Shown here piece by piece: positions 7,647-15,773 of a DNA stretch of 31,275 bases; the stretch's first letter is position 1, and every line of letters starts with the position of its first letter. The DNA comes from an uncultured Muribaculaceae bacterium (GTDB lineage Bacteria; Bacteroidota; Bacteroidia; Bacteroidales; Muribaculaceae), in contig CAJUOB010000028.1 of the NCBI GenBank assembly GCA_910587915.1, positions 1-31,275 of the forward strand, written 5' to 3'. The translations under genes were made by a program, and so were the position numbers. Below the pieces are notes generated by a model that ran no database searches, had not been told where the DNA came from, and saw only the letters and a program-made list of their open reading frames with translations.

Positions 7647-8432
7647 ATGAATCGGATTTTAGAGAAATCTTTTTTTTCAGAAAAAGTTGTCAAACTAATC
7701 GTAGAAGCGCCAGCTGTAGCCAAAGCTCGAAAGCCTGGACACTTCGTGATTGTACGAGCCGATGCTGGCGGTGAACGTATCCCTTTGACCATTGCATCAG
7801 CCGATACGGAAAAAGGCACCATTATGTTGGTGGTACAGGCTGTCGGCGAATCTACCCGTAAAATCTGTGCTCTTGAACCTGGGGAATATTTGACCGACTT
7901 GGTTGGCCCTTTAGGGCGAGCGACTGATATAGGCCGACGCGACGGCACGGTTGTATGCTGTGCCGGAGGAGTTGGCATAGCTCCCCTACTCCCGATTGTC
8001 GAAGCTATGAAGAAAGCAGGGAATCGAGTTGTCAGTGTAATTGCAGCCCGTACTGCCGATTTATTGATATTGGAAGATGAAATCCGTCGTTGGTCGGATG
8101 AGGTCATTATCATGACCGATGATGGCTCCGCTGGTCGAAAAGGCCTTGTAACGGCCGGTGTCGAAGATGTGATTCTTCGTGAAAACGTGGCAGAGGTTGT
8201 CGCTATCGGACCTGCTGTTATGATGAAATTTGTGGCTCTTCTCACAAAAAAATACAATGTTCCGACCATCTGTTCGCTCAATACTATCATGGTTGATGGA
8301 ACCGGTATGTGTGGCGCTTGCCGGGTGAATGTAGGTGGGAAAATGCGCTTTGTATGTGTGGATGGTCCGGAATTTGATGCACATCAGGTGGATTTCGATG
8401 AAATGATAATGCGCATGCGCGCCTATGATTGA
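7647..8432 (+). CDS. nfnA: NADH-dependent ferredoxin-NADP+ oxidoreductase, small subunit (NfnA-like)
   Basis: The 261-residue protein has the ferredoxin-reductase fold of the dihydroorotate dehydrogenase electron-transfer subunit family. An FAD-binding barrel (RIPLTIAS near residue 50) is followed by an NAD-binding domain (CCAGGVGIAPLLPI). A C-terminal iron-sulfur loop has C222, C225 and C237 in MCGACR and FVCVDGPEFD, preceded by D217. In known NfnAB complexes an aspartate and three cysteines hold the [2Fe-2S] cluster, and this pattern fits. The complex couples NADH and reduced ferredoxin to NADPH by flavin-based electron bifurcation. The gene overlaps the large-subunit gene by 8 bases, which strongly supports NfnA over a dihydroorotate dehydrogenase partner, as no pyrD is adjacent. 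The homologous SudA-type annotation (sulfide dehydrogenase) describes the same family. Confidence 0.88.
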   Translation: MNRILEKSFFSEKVVKLIVEAPAVAKARKPGHFVIVRADAGGERIPLTIASADTEKGTIMLVVQAVGESTRKICALEPGEYLTDLVGPLGRATDIGRRDGTVVCCAGGVGIAPLLPIVEAMKKAGNRVVSVIAARTADLLILEDEIRRWSDEVIIMTDDGSAGRKGLVTAGVEDVILRENVAEVVAIGPAVMMKFVALLTKKYNVPTICSLNTIMVDGTGMCGACRVNVGGKMRFVCVDGPEFDAHQVDFDEMIMRMRAYD

Positions 8433-9900
8433 TACAAATATGGAAGAACAGAATACAGGTCGTGCCGCAGAATGGCGGGAAGAGCTCAGAGCAGCGATGC
8501 CGGCCAAGGAGCGCACTGCAATTCCGCGGGCAAAGATGCCTCAGCTTGATCCGGAATTCAGAATACACAGCAACGAGGAAGTCAACCAAGGTCTAAGCGC
8601 CGAGCAGGCGGTTCTGGAAGCTACCAGATGTCTCGACTGCCCCACTCCTACTTGCGTTGAAGGATGCCCGGTAAATATCGATATCCCTGGGTTTATCAAA
8701 AATATACAACGCGGAGATGTTGCTGAAGCAGCTTCAGTCCTTGCTCGGACCAGCGCGTTGCCTGCTGTTTGCGGACGTGTATGTCCTCAGGAGCGGCAAT
8801 GCGAGAGTCGCTGCATATATAACAAAATGAAGAAGGAACCTGTCGCTATCGGATATCTCGAACGCTATGCCGCCGATACAGTAAGGGAAAATCCGACTGA
8901 ATCTACGCAATATGCCATTAAGTCGAATGGTATAAAAGTCGCAGTTGTTGGTTCCGGACCAGCCGGCCTATCATTTGCCGGAGATATGTCTGCACGAGGT
9001 TTTGAAGTTCATATTTTCGAGGCGCTCCATGAAATAGGTGGTGTTTTGAAATATGGCATTCCGGAATTCCGTTTACCTAATTCAGTCGTGGATGCCGAGC
9101 TTGAAAACCTTGCCAAGCGTGGAGTGATTTTCCACACAGACACTGTGGTAGGCAAGACCTATAGTTACGACGACATCCTTTCCATGGGATTTGCCGGTCT
9201 TTTTGTTGCATCCGGAGCCGGCTTGCCCCGTTTCATGGGTATTCCCGGTGAAAATCTTATCGGAGTGATGTCGAGCAACGAGTACCTGACACGCATCAAT
9301 CTCATGGGCGCCGGAAAACCAGGCCACGACACCCCTGCTCCGCTTGGAAAACGGGTCGCTGTGATTGGCGGTGGTAATACAGCCATGGATAGTGTCCGTA
9401 CATCACGTCGCATGGGCGCTGAAAAATCCATGATTATTTATCGTCGTGGAGAGGCCGAGATGCCCGCCCGTGTCGAAGAAGTTCATCACGCCAAAGAAGA
9501 AGGCGTCGAGTTTATGACTCTATGCAATCCTGTGGAGTACAAAGGCGATGAGAAAGGACATGTAAAGTCAATGTTGGTACAACGTATGGAACTTGGAGAG
9601 CCCGACGCTTCGGGGCGTCGCAGTCCTGTGCCAATCCCCGGTGCTATCGATGAGATCCCGGTCGATCTTGTAATTGTGAGTGTCGGGGTTTCTCCCAATC
9701 CGCTTATACCCTCCTCTATCGACGGATTGGACGTTACCTCGAAAGGCACCCTTGCTGTTAACGATAAACTGCAGACATCTATACCTGTAATTTTCGCCGG
9801 AGGCGACATCGTACGTGGCGGTGCAACCGTAATCCTTGCCATGGGCGATGGGCGTAAGGCTGCCGCATCCATGGCCGATAAATTGCTTGCCGATGCATAA
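8425..9900 (+). CDS. nfnB: NfnB-like / glutamate synthase small-chain-like flavoprotein
   Basis: The 491-residue protein has two N-terminal [4Fe-4S] cysteine sets (C69, C72, C77, C81 and C116, C120, C126, C130). An FAD Rossmann motif follows (VVGSGPAG, 175-181), then an NADPH Rossmann motif (VIGGGNTAMD, about 313-322) and a final FAD segment (VIFAGGDIVRGGATV). This is the layout of the glutamate synthase beta chain and of NfnB, often annotated gltA. Next to NfnA, the likely role is the NADPH- and ferredoxin-reacting subunit of the electron-bifurcating transhydrogenase. No glutamate synthase large chain lies nearby. The start at 8425 overlaps nfnA by 8 bases; an in-frame ATG at 8440 (MEEQNTG) is a possible alternative. 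Its end overlaps znuA by 8 bases. Confidence 0.9.
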   Translation: MIDTNMEEQNTGRAAEWREELRAAMPAKERTAIPRAKMPQLDPEFRIHSNEEVNQGLSAEQAVLEATRCLDCPTPTCVEGCPVNIDIPGFIKNIQRGDVAEAASVLARTSALPAVCGRVCPQERQCESRCIYNKMKKEPVAIGYLERYAADTVRENPTESTQYAIKSNGIKVAVVGSGPAGLSFAGDMSARGFEVHIFEALHEIGGVLKYGIPEFRLPNSVVDAELENLAKRGVIFHTDTVVGKTYSYDDILSMGFAGLFVASGAGLPRFMGIPGENLIGVMSSNEYLTRINLMGAGKPGHDTPAPLGKRVAVIGGGNTAMDSVRTSRRMGAEKSMIIYRRGEAEMPARVEEVHHAKEEGVEFMTLCNPVEYKGDEKGHVKSMLVQRMELGEPDASGRRSPVPIPGAIDEIPVDLVIVSVGVSPNPLIPSSIDGLDVTSKGTLAVNDKLQTSIPVIFAGGDIVRGGATVILAMGDGRKAAASMADKLLADA

Positions 9901-10762
9901 AAAACATATAATATATGCCGCGGCCTTGGCGTTGGCACTTTCAGGCTGCGCGCATAAGGCAACCGAGACAGAGAAACCGATCATCACTGTGAGCATAGAG
10001 CCACAGCGGGCAATTCTGGAAAATCTTGTCGGCGACAGATACACTATTCAGACCATGCTTTCCCGTGGGGCTGATCCGGAGACATTCGATCCGACGGTGG
10101 CATCGCGTCGCATGGCCGATAATTCAGATGCATATTTCAGTATAGGTGTTTTTCCGTTCGAGGAGAATCTAAGGCAATCATTGCCTGAAAAAACGAAATA
10201 TGTCGATGTCTCGGCCGGAATAGACCGTATGTACGGTACTCATGGCCATAGTCATGCCCACTCCCATTCGCATGGGCACGAAGAAGCCGACCCTCACATA
10301 TGGACCTCGGTAGCTAATATGAAAAAGGTTGCCGCCAATATGACAGATGCTCTATGTACGCTCGACAGTGCCGATGCAAAAATATATAGGGACCGCCTTT
10401 CTATTTTGGAAAATCATCTCGACTCTCTTGACCGTGCTCTCGGAGACAAACTTAATGGAACTGCCGGCAAATCTTTCGCTATATGGCATCCATCGCTGAG
10501 TTATTTTGCCCGTGATTATGGTTTGAAACAAATCTCGGTTGGCCATGAAAGCAAGGAAATGCCAGCAAAAAGATTGAAGGCCGTAATCGATTCCGTCAGG
10601 TCGGAAAATGTGACTGTGCTGTTTTTCCAAAAAGAATATGACGTCCGACAGGCTCAAAGTCTCAACGATGCTATAGGCTCAAGATTTATTGAAATCGACC
10701 CGATGGCATACGATTGGGAAACTGAACTTATAAAAATTTCAGATGAACTCACCAGGCCATAG
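9893..10762 (+). CDS. znuA: Zinc/manganese ABC transporter substrate-binding lipoprotein (ZnuA-like)
   Basis: The 289-residue protein has a lipoprotein signal ending in LALSGC (C19). The metal-binding fold shows VSIEPQRAILENLVGD, GADPETFDP, a His-rich loop HGHSHAHSHSHGHEE, DPHIW (metal-ligand His), FAIWHPSLSYFARDYGL (metal-ligand His) and a C-terminal EIDPMAYDW carrying an acidic ligand. The His-rich loop is typical of zinc rather than manganese carriers. The start at 9893 (MHKKHIIY) yields the lipoprotein signal and overlaps nfnB by 8 bases; the longer open frame from 9836 has no signal sequence. Its gene overlaps the downstream ATPase gene by 20 bases. No permease gene is present in the cluster. 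Confidence 0.9.
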   Translation: MHKKHIIYAAALALALSGCAHKATETEKPIITVSIEPQRAILENLVGDRYTIQTMLSRGADPETFDPTVASRRMADNSDAYFSIGVFPFEENLRQSLPEKTKYVDVSAGIDRMYGTHGHSHAHSHSHGHEEADPHIWTSVANMKKVAANMTDALCTLDSADAKIYRDRLSILENHLDSLDRALGDKLNGTAGKSFAIWHPSLSYFARDYGLKQISVGHESKEMPAKRLKAVIDSVRSENVTVLFFQKEYDVRQAQSLNDAIGSRFIEIDPMAYDWETELIKISDELTRP

Positions 10763-11486
10763 CGAACATTGTAGGTGCTGCACATGTAGTAATACTCTTG
10801 TCGACGGCCGCACACCTTTGATACATCTTTGTGATGTCACGTTCATGCGTGAAAAGCGCACAATATTATCCGATATCAATCTGACAGTCGACAAAGGCGA
10901 TTTTGTAGCTATCACCGGGCCTAATGGCGGTGGTAAAACTACCCTGCTCCGACTTATACTCGGCTTGCTCAAACCTACCGATGGAAAAATAATATTCTGC
11001 GATGACGCCGGTAACAATTCTATGCCGCCATCTATCGGCTACCTTCCTCAGAAAAATAGCATCGACTCGCATTTCCCGATAACTGTGCATGAAGTCGTAT
11101 CTTCAGGCTTGCTTGGTTTGAAAGGAATCGATAAGACGGCTTCCAACGAGCGCGTAGCACAATTACTCGACATGGTCGGACTATCCGAACTGGTCGACCG
11201 TCCTATAGGTGCTTTATCGGGAGGGCAGCTACAGCGTGCACTTTTTGCACGTGCTATAGCACGGAGGCCCCAGTTGCTGGTACTCGATGAGCCCCTTTCA
11301 TATCTCGATAAAAAATTTGAGAAAAGGCTCTACGATATTATTGCGGAAATATCGCATGACACTACCATACTCCTGGTAAGCCATGAAATGAGTGAGATCG
11401 GAGGAATGGCTAACCGACATATAATAGTAGACCGCACACTGCAAGAGTGTACGGCCCGTCATCATTATATCCCGCAGGAATGTTGA
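10743..11486 (+). CDS. znuC: Metal ABC transporter ATP-binding protein (ZnuC-like)
   Basis: The 247-residue ATPase has Walker A GPNGGGKT (59-66), a Q-loop (LPQKN, Q103), signature LSGGQ (158-162), Walker B LLVLDEP (178-184, with E183) and the switch histidine in LLVSHE (H214). The order and the PHSV/PITVHEVV-type region resemble ZnuC/MntB ATPases. An unusual N-terminal extension of about 25 residues contains HSEHCRCCTC, and the C-terminus carries CTARHHYIPQEC; both could bind metal. The start at 10743 includes the extension. Starting at M35 would cut the first beta-strand of the nucleotide-binding domain, so the longer form is preferred. The cognate ZnuB permease is not encoded next to it. 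The stop codon directly abuts that of the convergent hydrolase gene. Confidence 0.88.
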   Translation: MNSPGHSEHCRCCTCSNTLVDGRTPLIHLCDVTFMREKRTILSDINLTVDKGDFVAITGPNGGGKTTLLRLILGLLKPTDGKIIFCDDAGNNSMPPSIGYLPQKNSIDSHFPITVHEVVSSGLLGLKGIDKTASNERVAQLLDMVGLSELVDRPIGALSGGQLQRALFARAIARRPQLLVLDEPLSYLDKKFEKRLYDIIAEISHDTTILLVSHEMSEIGGMANRHIIVDRTLQECTARHHYIPQEC

Positions 11487-12497
11487 CTAACGTAGCGTTT
11501 TATCCAACCATTCGACAATGGTCCGGATACATTCGCCGGAAATATCTCCATCAAGGACCGGATACTCATTTATGAGGCCGGTCCTTCCTTTTTGAAAAAG
11601 ATGATTATGCCCCGGCAGCAGTACAGTCGAGGCTGTTTGGTTCAATTCTTCGATAGTGCCAAGATTCTCAGGGCGCACTTGCATGTCAATCGAGCCATTA
11701 AGAGCCAACCATGGTTTTCCGACATTGCTAATATCTTTCGCCGGATTATAGACCAGCATCTCACGGTAGTGGTCGGAAGTCATTACCTCGACAGTTGCCG
11801 AAATCTGTTTCTGTACATCCGGAATCTTCGCAGCCTCTCCCGATTCTTCGTTGAGTGCCGTCATCAATTGCATTTTGATAATGCTGCGTGGCAGTTGCTG
11901 CATGCAGATGTCCAATATACGGCGTTGTGTCGATTCCTTATCCCATCGGCCTGTCGCTGCTGTTGCAATAGCCCGTGCCTGCGACATAATAAGAGAATCA
12001 CCCGGCCATGCCGGCGCCGCAAGCGTAACGATAAAGTCGCAACGCTCGTCCTGAGACCCCTGTATGGCCGTCCAGCCACCTTCGCTATGTCCAAGGATGC
12101 CGACTGGCACATTCGGGAAAATAGAATCAGCAGCCGACAGCATATACTTCATATCCTCCAGATACGTCGCAGCTGTCGCTGTCTCAAATTTCCCACCCGA
12201 TTCTCCGGCGCCACGATCGTCGAAACGCATTGTTGCATATCCATATTTGCCAAGACTATCAGCAAGTGTCTTAAAAGGTTTCTTCCCCATTATTGTTTCA
12301 TCTCGGTCTTGCCGCCCGCTACCGGTGGCAAGTATAAGTACACCTTTGATTGCCGAACTCTCCGGCCGAGCTATTGTTCCGGCAAGGCTCACGCCATCAG
12401 TCCGATTGCATACGGTAATATTTTCCTCTCTGGTAGATCCCAGAGCCGGTTCTGATGCCATCAGTAATGCTAATGCCAGATAGTATAAAGTCTTCAT
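11487..12497 (-). CDS. Secreted alpha/beta hydrolase
   Basis: The 336-residue protein has a signal peptide (about 1-22) and an alpha/beta-hydrolase fold. The nucleophile elbow is GHSEGG (S138), the acid is probably D271 in NGSIDMQV, and the histidine is H299 in LPGHNHLFQ. An oxyanion-region motif ATGSGRQDRDE (57-67) and RFDDRGAGES (91-100) match the Bacteroidetes dienelactone-hydrolase/acyl-hydrolase type often annotated as alpha/beta hydrolase or esterase. Peptidase activity is an alternative. The start at 12497 (MKTLYYL) is chosen; a TTG six bases upstream is in frame. A TACTTTTG -7 element lies at 12513-12520. Substrate unknown. It ends tail-to-tail against znuC with no gap. Confidence 0.82.
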   Translation of the reverse strand: MKTLYYLALALLMASEPALGSTREENITVCNRTDGVSLAGTIARPESSAIKGVLILATGSGRQDRDETIMGKKPFKTLADSLGKYGYATMRFDDRGAGESGGKFETATAATYLEDMKYMLSAADSIFPNVPVGILGHSEGGWTAIQGSQDERCDFIVTLAAPAWPGDSLIMSQARAIATAATGRWDKESTQRRILDICMQQLPRSIIKMQLMTALNEESGEAAKIPDVQKQISATVEVMTSDHYREMLVYNPAKDISNVGKPWLALNGSIDMQVRPENLGTIEELNQTASTVLLPGHNHLFQKGRTGLINEYPVLDGDISGECIRTIVEWLDKTLR

Positions 12498-12512
12498 AAA
12501 CAATATTTTTTA

Positions 12513-12520
12513 CAAAAGTA
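12513..12520 (-). promoter_or_regulatory. Candidate -7 element of the hydrolase gene
   Basis: On the minus strand it reads TACTTTTG, 15 bases before the ATG at 12497. No matching -33 TTTG is seen at the expected distance. The 80-bp divergent region also serves the ECF sigma gene, for which no TAnnTTTG element is visible, as expected if that gene uses its own sigma factor. Confidence 0.5.
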
Positions 12521-12577
12521 AAAAAATTAGATGAAAACGGGTGTAATAAATCCGGAATTATAGCGTCATATGGGTAT

Positions 12578-13081
12578 ATGAGCAATTCCAATGTAAAGGA
12601 GCAGCAATTCATCGAACTAACCGACCGATATAAGGATGTAATCGGTCGCGTATGTTGCACCTATACTTCCGAGAATGCTTCTTTTGAAGATTTATATCAG
12701 GAAGTTCTCATAAATATATGGCAGGGCATGGAAAGCTTTCGCGGAGATTCAAAAATTTCCACATGGATCTACCGCACCGCCATCAACACATGTATTACAT
12801 GGTACCGGAAAAACAAGAAGCATTCCTCATCATCAGTGTCACGGCTTGATGATATGACTAACGACCCGGTAGATACATCGTGCGACACTTCGCTCGCCGA
12901 ACAGATACAGCATCTCCGCAACCTTATTTCGCAACTTGGAGCGGTCGACCGAGCCATCATCACCATGTGGCTCGACGAATGCCCCTATGAAGAAATTGCA
13001 GCCGTTACCGGACTCTCTCAGACAAATGTAGGCGTACGCCTGCACCGTATAAAACAACGGCTCGCTCAAATGACTGATTAA
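12578..13081 (+). CDS. ECF-type RNA polymerase sigma factor
   Basis: The 167-residue protein has sigma region 2 at about 10-80 (SFEDLYQEVLINIWQGMESFRGDSKISTWIYRTAINTCITWYRK, in two blocks) and sigma region 4 at about 107-163 (LGAVDRAIITMWLDECPYEEIAAVTGLSQTNVGVRLHRIKQRL). It is a normal length for group IV sigma factors. It is followed after 3 bases by a small membrane protein gene, so the two form a unit. Bacteroidetes ECF factors are usually held by a cotranscribed membrane anti-sigma factor; no FecR-type anti-sigma or SusC-type gene is present here. Regulon and signal are unknown. Confidence 0.93.
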   Translation: MSNSNVKEQQFIELTDRYKDVIGRVCCTYTSENASFEDLYQEVLINIWQGMESFRGDSKISTWIYRTAINTCITWYRKNKKHSSSSVSRLDDMTNDPVDTSCDTSLAEQIQHLRNLISQLGAVDRAIITMWLDECPYEEIAAVTGLSQTNVGVRLHRIKQRLAQMTD

Positions 13082-13084
13082 CCT

Positions 13085-13690
13085 ATGGATTTAGATAACC
13101 TTAAAACAGCATGGCGCCAGATGGGCGAACGCATCGGGAATCTCGAATGCGAAAACCGTCGTATGGCCGAACGGCTCGCTGCAGGAAAGGCCACCACCGC
13201 ACAGCATAGGCTTGCTTCCACTGCAAAACGAAGCATATGTGCATCGGCTATAATTCCCTTCCTGGCTCCCCTTATAAGTAACTACCTCGACTTCCCGGTC
13301 TGGGTGGCTGTGGCTTATGCTCTGTTTGGAGTTATTGTGGGTGTGGCAAACCTTATGCTTTACAATACAATCACACGCTGCGATTATATGTCGCTCCCGT
13401 TGGTAAACGCCATCGAGAACGCTGTGAAGATCAGACGTCAGTTGCGCAATACCCGTGCTCTTGGCCTCTCTCTTGGCTCTATTATTATATTGTCGTTCAT
13501 ATATTGCATACTCAGTACTTTCGAGACAGTCGACAATTCGATTATATATGGTTTCCTGATCGGCTTTGCTGTCGGTGCATTCATAGGAGCCCGAAAATGG
13601 ATAGAACAGACTCGGCTAAGCAACGAAATAATCCGCGAGCTACGCGCTGTAATTCACGACCACAACGGCGATACAGATATTCCTTTGTGA
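13085..13690 (+). CDS. Small four-helix membrane protein, possible regulator of the adjacent sigma factor
   Basis: The 201-residue protein starts MDLDNLKTAWRQMGERI, an N-terminal cytoplasmic helix (1-40) like that of many Bacteroidetes proteins encoded after an ECF sigma gene. Four predicted membrane segments follow at about 50-68, 71-93, 125-146 and 152-170, and a charged C-terminal helix. No zinc-finger anti-sigma motif (HxxxCxxC) is seen. Position and topology suggest it may bind or sense for the sigma factor, but this is inference; the family is not one I can name with certainty. Confidence 0.75.
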   Translation: MDLDNLKTAWRQMGERIGNLECENRRMAERLAAGKATTAQHRLASTAKRSICASAIIPFLAPLISNYLDFPVWVAVAYALFGVIVGVANLMLYNTITRCDYMSLPLVNAIENAVKIRRQLRNTRALGLSLGSIIILSFIYCILSTFETVDNSIIYGFLIGFAVGAFIGARKWIEQTRLSNEIIRELRAVIHDHNGDTDIPL

Positions 13691-13741
13691 TTCCAAAACC
13701 ACCAAAATTCAAAATCCATCCTCAATAAAATGGCTCTCCAC

Positions 13742-13773
13742 ATTGGATATTCCCCGCATTATTTGTAATTTTG
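13742..13773 (+). promoter_or_regulatory. Promoter of the pyrB-pyrI operon
   Basis: ATTG (13742-13745) and TAATTTTG (13766-13773) are separated by 20 bases, a near match to the Bacteroidetes promoter. The start codon of pyrB lies 32 bases further on. It may serve the whole run of genes to recG, since later gaps are too short for further promoters. Confidence 0.7.
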
Positions 13774-13805
13774 CGCAGTCCAACCAAAGCCTTTATTCAG
13801 GACAC

Positions 13806-14729
13806 ATGAATACCCAAAGTCTTGTCTCTATCGACGACATCACAAAAGAGGAGATGCTCCAGCTTCTGGAGCGGGCACGCTATTTCGAAAATAATCCGAA
13901 TAGCAAACTCCTCGACGGCAAAGTAGTAGCAACTCTTTTCTTTGAACCGTCCACCCGCACACGCCTTAGTTTTGAAACCGCAGTCAATCGCCTTGGCGGT
14001 CGTGTCATCGGATTTTCCGACGCCTCTACCTCCAGTACATCAAAAGGCGAGACTCTCAAGGATACCATAAAAATGGTATCGAACTACGCTGACCTCATCG
14101 TCATGCGCCATTTTCTTGAGGGTGCTGCACGCTATGCTTCGGAAATAACGGATATCCCCATTGTAAATGCCGGCGACGGTGCCAACCAGCATCCATCGCA
14201 GACAATGCTCGATCTCTACTCTATCCTCAAAACTCAAGGCCGTCTCGACAATCTCACCATTACAATGGTCGGTGATTTGAAATATGGCCGTACGGTCCAC
14301 TCTCTGCTGATGGCTCTCAGATTTTTCAATCCGGTATTTAATTTCGTTTCTTCTAAGGAACTCGCTATGCCGGCTGAATATCTCGAAGTATGTCGTCGCG
14401 AAGGTATCGAGTATCATGAATTCCGCGATTTCTCTCAGGAAGTCATCGACTCAAGCGACATAATCTATATGACACGTGTGCAGCGCGAGCGTTTTTCCGA
14501 TGCCATGGAGTATGAAAAAGTAAAGAACCTGTATACCTTGCACAACTCCATGCTCGATACTTCAAAGGACAATCTCAGAATTCTCCATCCGCTACCTCGA
14601 GTAAATGAAATCGACAGAGACGTCGATGACAATCCTAAAGCTTACTATTTCGAGCAGGCCCGCAATGGCGTATTCGCCCGTCAGGCTATCATCACAAAGG
14701 CTCTCGGCCTTCAAATTCCACCAAAATGA
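13806..14729 (+). CDS. pyrB: Aspartate carbamoyltransferase catalytic subunit
   Basis: The 307-residue enzyme condenses carbamoyl phosphate and aspartate in pyrimidine synthesis. Carbamoyl-phosphate motifs are present: FFEPSTRTRLSFE (45-57), the mobile-loop STSKGET (K80), and NQHPSQ (127-132). The aspartate-binding segments VGDLKYGRTVHSL and LHPLPRVNEI also match PyrB. The start at 13806 (MNTQSLVS) fits family length; an upstream open frame runs through the promoter. It overlaps pyrI by 4 bases (ATGA), so the holoenzyme is of the E. coli class with regulatory chains. Confidence 0.97.
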   Translation: MNTQSLVSIDDITKEEMLQLLERARYFENNPNSKLLDGKVVATLFFEPSTRTRLSFETAVNRLGGRVIGFSDASTSSTSKGETLKDTIKMVSNYADLIVMRHFLEGAARYASEITDIPIVNAGDGANQHPSQTMLDLYSILKTQGRLDNLTITMVGDLKYGRTVHSLLMALRFFNPVFNFVSSKELAMPAEYLEVCRREGIEYHEFRDFSQEVIDSSDIIYMTRVQRERFSDAMEYEKVKNLYTLHNSMLDTSKDNLRILHPLPRVNEIDRDVDDNPKAYYFEQARNGVFARQAIITKALGLQIPPK

Positions 14730-15190
14730 CCGGAAATAAGAAAGAACTCGCCGTTGCTGCACTGCGAAACGGCACGGTAATAGACCATATTCCATCGGAA
14801 GCGCTTTTCGCCGCCGTAAGAATACTTGGAATAGAGAATATTTCCAAAAGCGTGACTATCGGAAACAACCTGCATAGCGGACGTCTTGGCACTAAAGGCA
14901 TTATTAAAGTAGCCGACACAGAATTCGACCAGTGTGTGCTCGACCGCATTGCCATCATTGCACCCACTGCTGTAGTCAATATTATCCGCGACTATACTGT
15001 TGTCGAGAAGCGTCCCGTTGTGCTTGCCGACACTCTTACAGGCATCGTTCGTTGTCCCAACCCCAAATGTATATCCAATAACGAGCCTATGGCAAGCAAA
15101 TTCGAAGTCGTCAATCGTGCCGACGTAGAATTGCGCTGCCACTTCTGTGGCCATCATGTGGCCGGAGGAGAGGCTGCATCATTGCTATGA
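14726..15190 (+). CDS. pyrI: Aspartate carbamoyltransferase regulatory subunit
   Basis: The 154-residue protein has an N-terminal nucleotide-binding domain (LAVAALRNGTVIDHI, then KSVTIGNNL and KGIIKVAD). The C-terminal zinc domain has C110, C115, C138 and C141 (RCPNPKC and RCHFCG), which contacts the catalytic chain. It confers allosteric control by ATP and CTP in the known enzyme. Translation is coupled to pyrB at one end and to the next gene at the other, each by an ATGA overlap. Confidence 0.97.
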   Translation: MTGNKKELAVAALRNGTVIDHIPSEALFAAVRILGIENISKSVTIGNNLHSGRLGTKGIIKVADTEFDQCVLDRIAIIAPTAVVNIIRDYTVVEKRPVVLADTLTGIVRCPNPKCISNNEPMASKFEVVNRADVELRCHFCGHHVAGGEAASLL

Positions 15191-15759
15191 AGCAAGTCTG
15201 GAAAGGAGGCACACTGCTCTACCCGCTTCCCGCGGTCATTGTGAGTTGCGGAACTTCTGCAAGTTCTAATTTAATCACAGTGGCATGGACGGGCATAGTG
15301 TGCACCAATCCACCGATGCTATACATTTCCGTACGCCCCGAAAGATTCTCGCACGGTATAATTTCAGAAAATATGGAATTTACCGTCAATCTCACTACTG
15401 CCGACATGGCACGTGCAACCGATTTATGCGGGGTCCGATCCGGACGCGATTGCAATAAATGGGAACTGTCCGGACTGCATCCGTCCGCAGGAGTGGCTGT
15501 CGCCTGTCCTGCTATCGAGGAATCACCCCTGTCGCTCGAGTGTCGCGTGACAAGTGTGTCGCATCTTGGTAGCCACGATATGTTCGTGGCGCATATTGTC
15601 GACGCGCTGGCCGACGAAAAGTATCTCGATACAGAAACCGGACGGTTCTGCCTCGAGAAATCGGGACTGATGTGCTACAGCCATGGCGGCTACTACGCAT
15701 TAGGTGATATTTTAGGAACCTTTGGGTTCTCTGTAAAAAAGAATAAGAACAAACGTTAG
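15187..15759 (+). CDS. Flavin reductase-like FMN-binding protein
   Basis: The 190-residue protein belongs to the FMN-binding split-barrel flavin reductase family. Features include the N-terminal LLYPLPAVIVSCG, then NLITVAWTGIVCTNPPMLYISVRPERFS (given in two overlapping family blocks), FTVNLTT, and VSHLGSHDMFVAHIV. It probably binds FMN and reduces flavin or another acceptor with NAD(P)H. The gene overlaps pyrI by ATGA and lies 14 bases before glyA. The pyrI-flavin reductase-glyA order is, as I recall, common in Bacteroidales, but the physiological link is not evident. Confidence 0.85.
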   Translation: MKQVWKGGTLLYPLPAVIVSCGTSASSNLITVAWTGIVCTNPPMLYISVRPERFSHGIISENMEFTVNLTTADMARATDLCGVRSGRDCNKWELSGLHPSAGVAVACPAIEESPLSLECRVTSVSHLGSHDMFVAHIVDALADEKYLDTETGRFCLEKSGLMCYSHGGYYALGDILGTFGFSVKKNKNKR

Positions 15760-15773
15760 ATATATTTTCCATT

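Noticed and set aside
7433..8290. 285-codon open frame on the minus strand opposite nfnA
   Set aside because: It lies antisense to a clear flavoprotein gene, and its Ser/Thr/Arg-rich translation is typical of a shadow frame.
9836..9892. Upstream extension of ZnuA
   Set aside because: It overlaps the coding region of nfnB and would remove the lipoprotein signal from the N-terminus; the start at 9893 is better.
7647..9900. Glutamate synthase or dihydroorotate dehydrogenase complex
   Set aside because: Neither a glutamate synthase large chain nor pyrD is adjacent, while the tight pairing and cysteine patterns fit NfnAB.
11592..12455. 287-codon plus-strand open frame within the hydrolase gene
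   Set aside because: It is antisense to the alpha/beta hydrolase with an intact catalytic triad; the translation is rich in Arg, His and Cys and has no domain.
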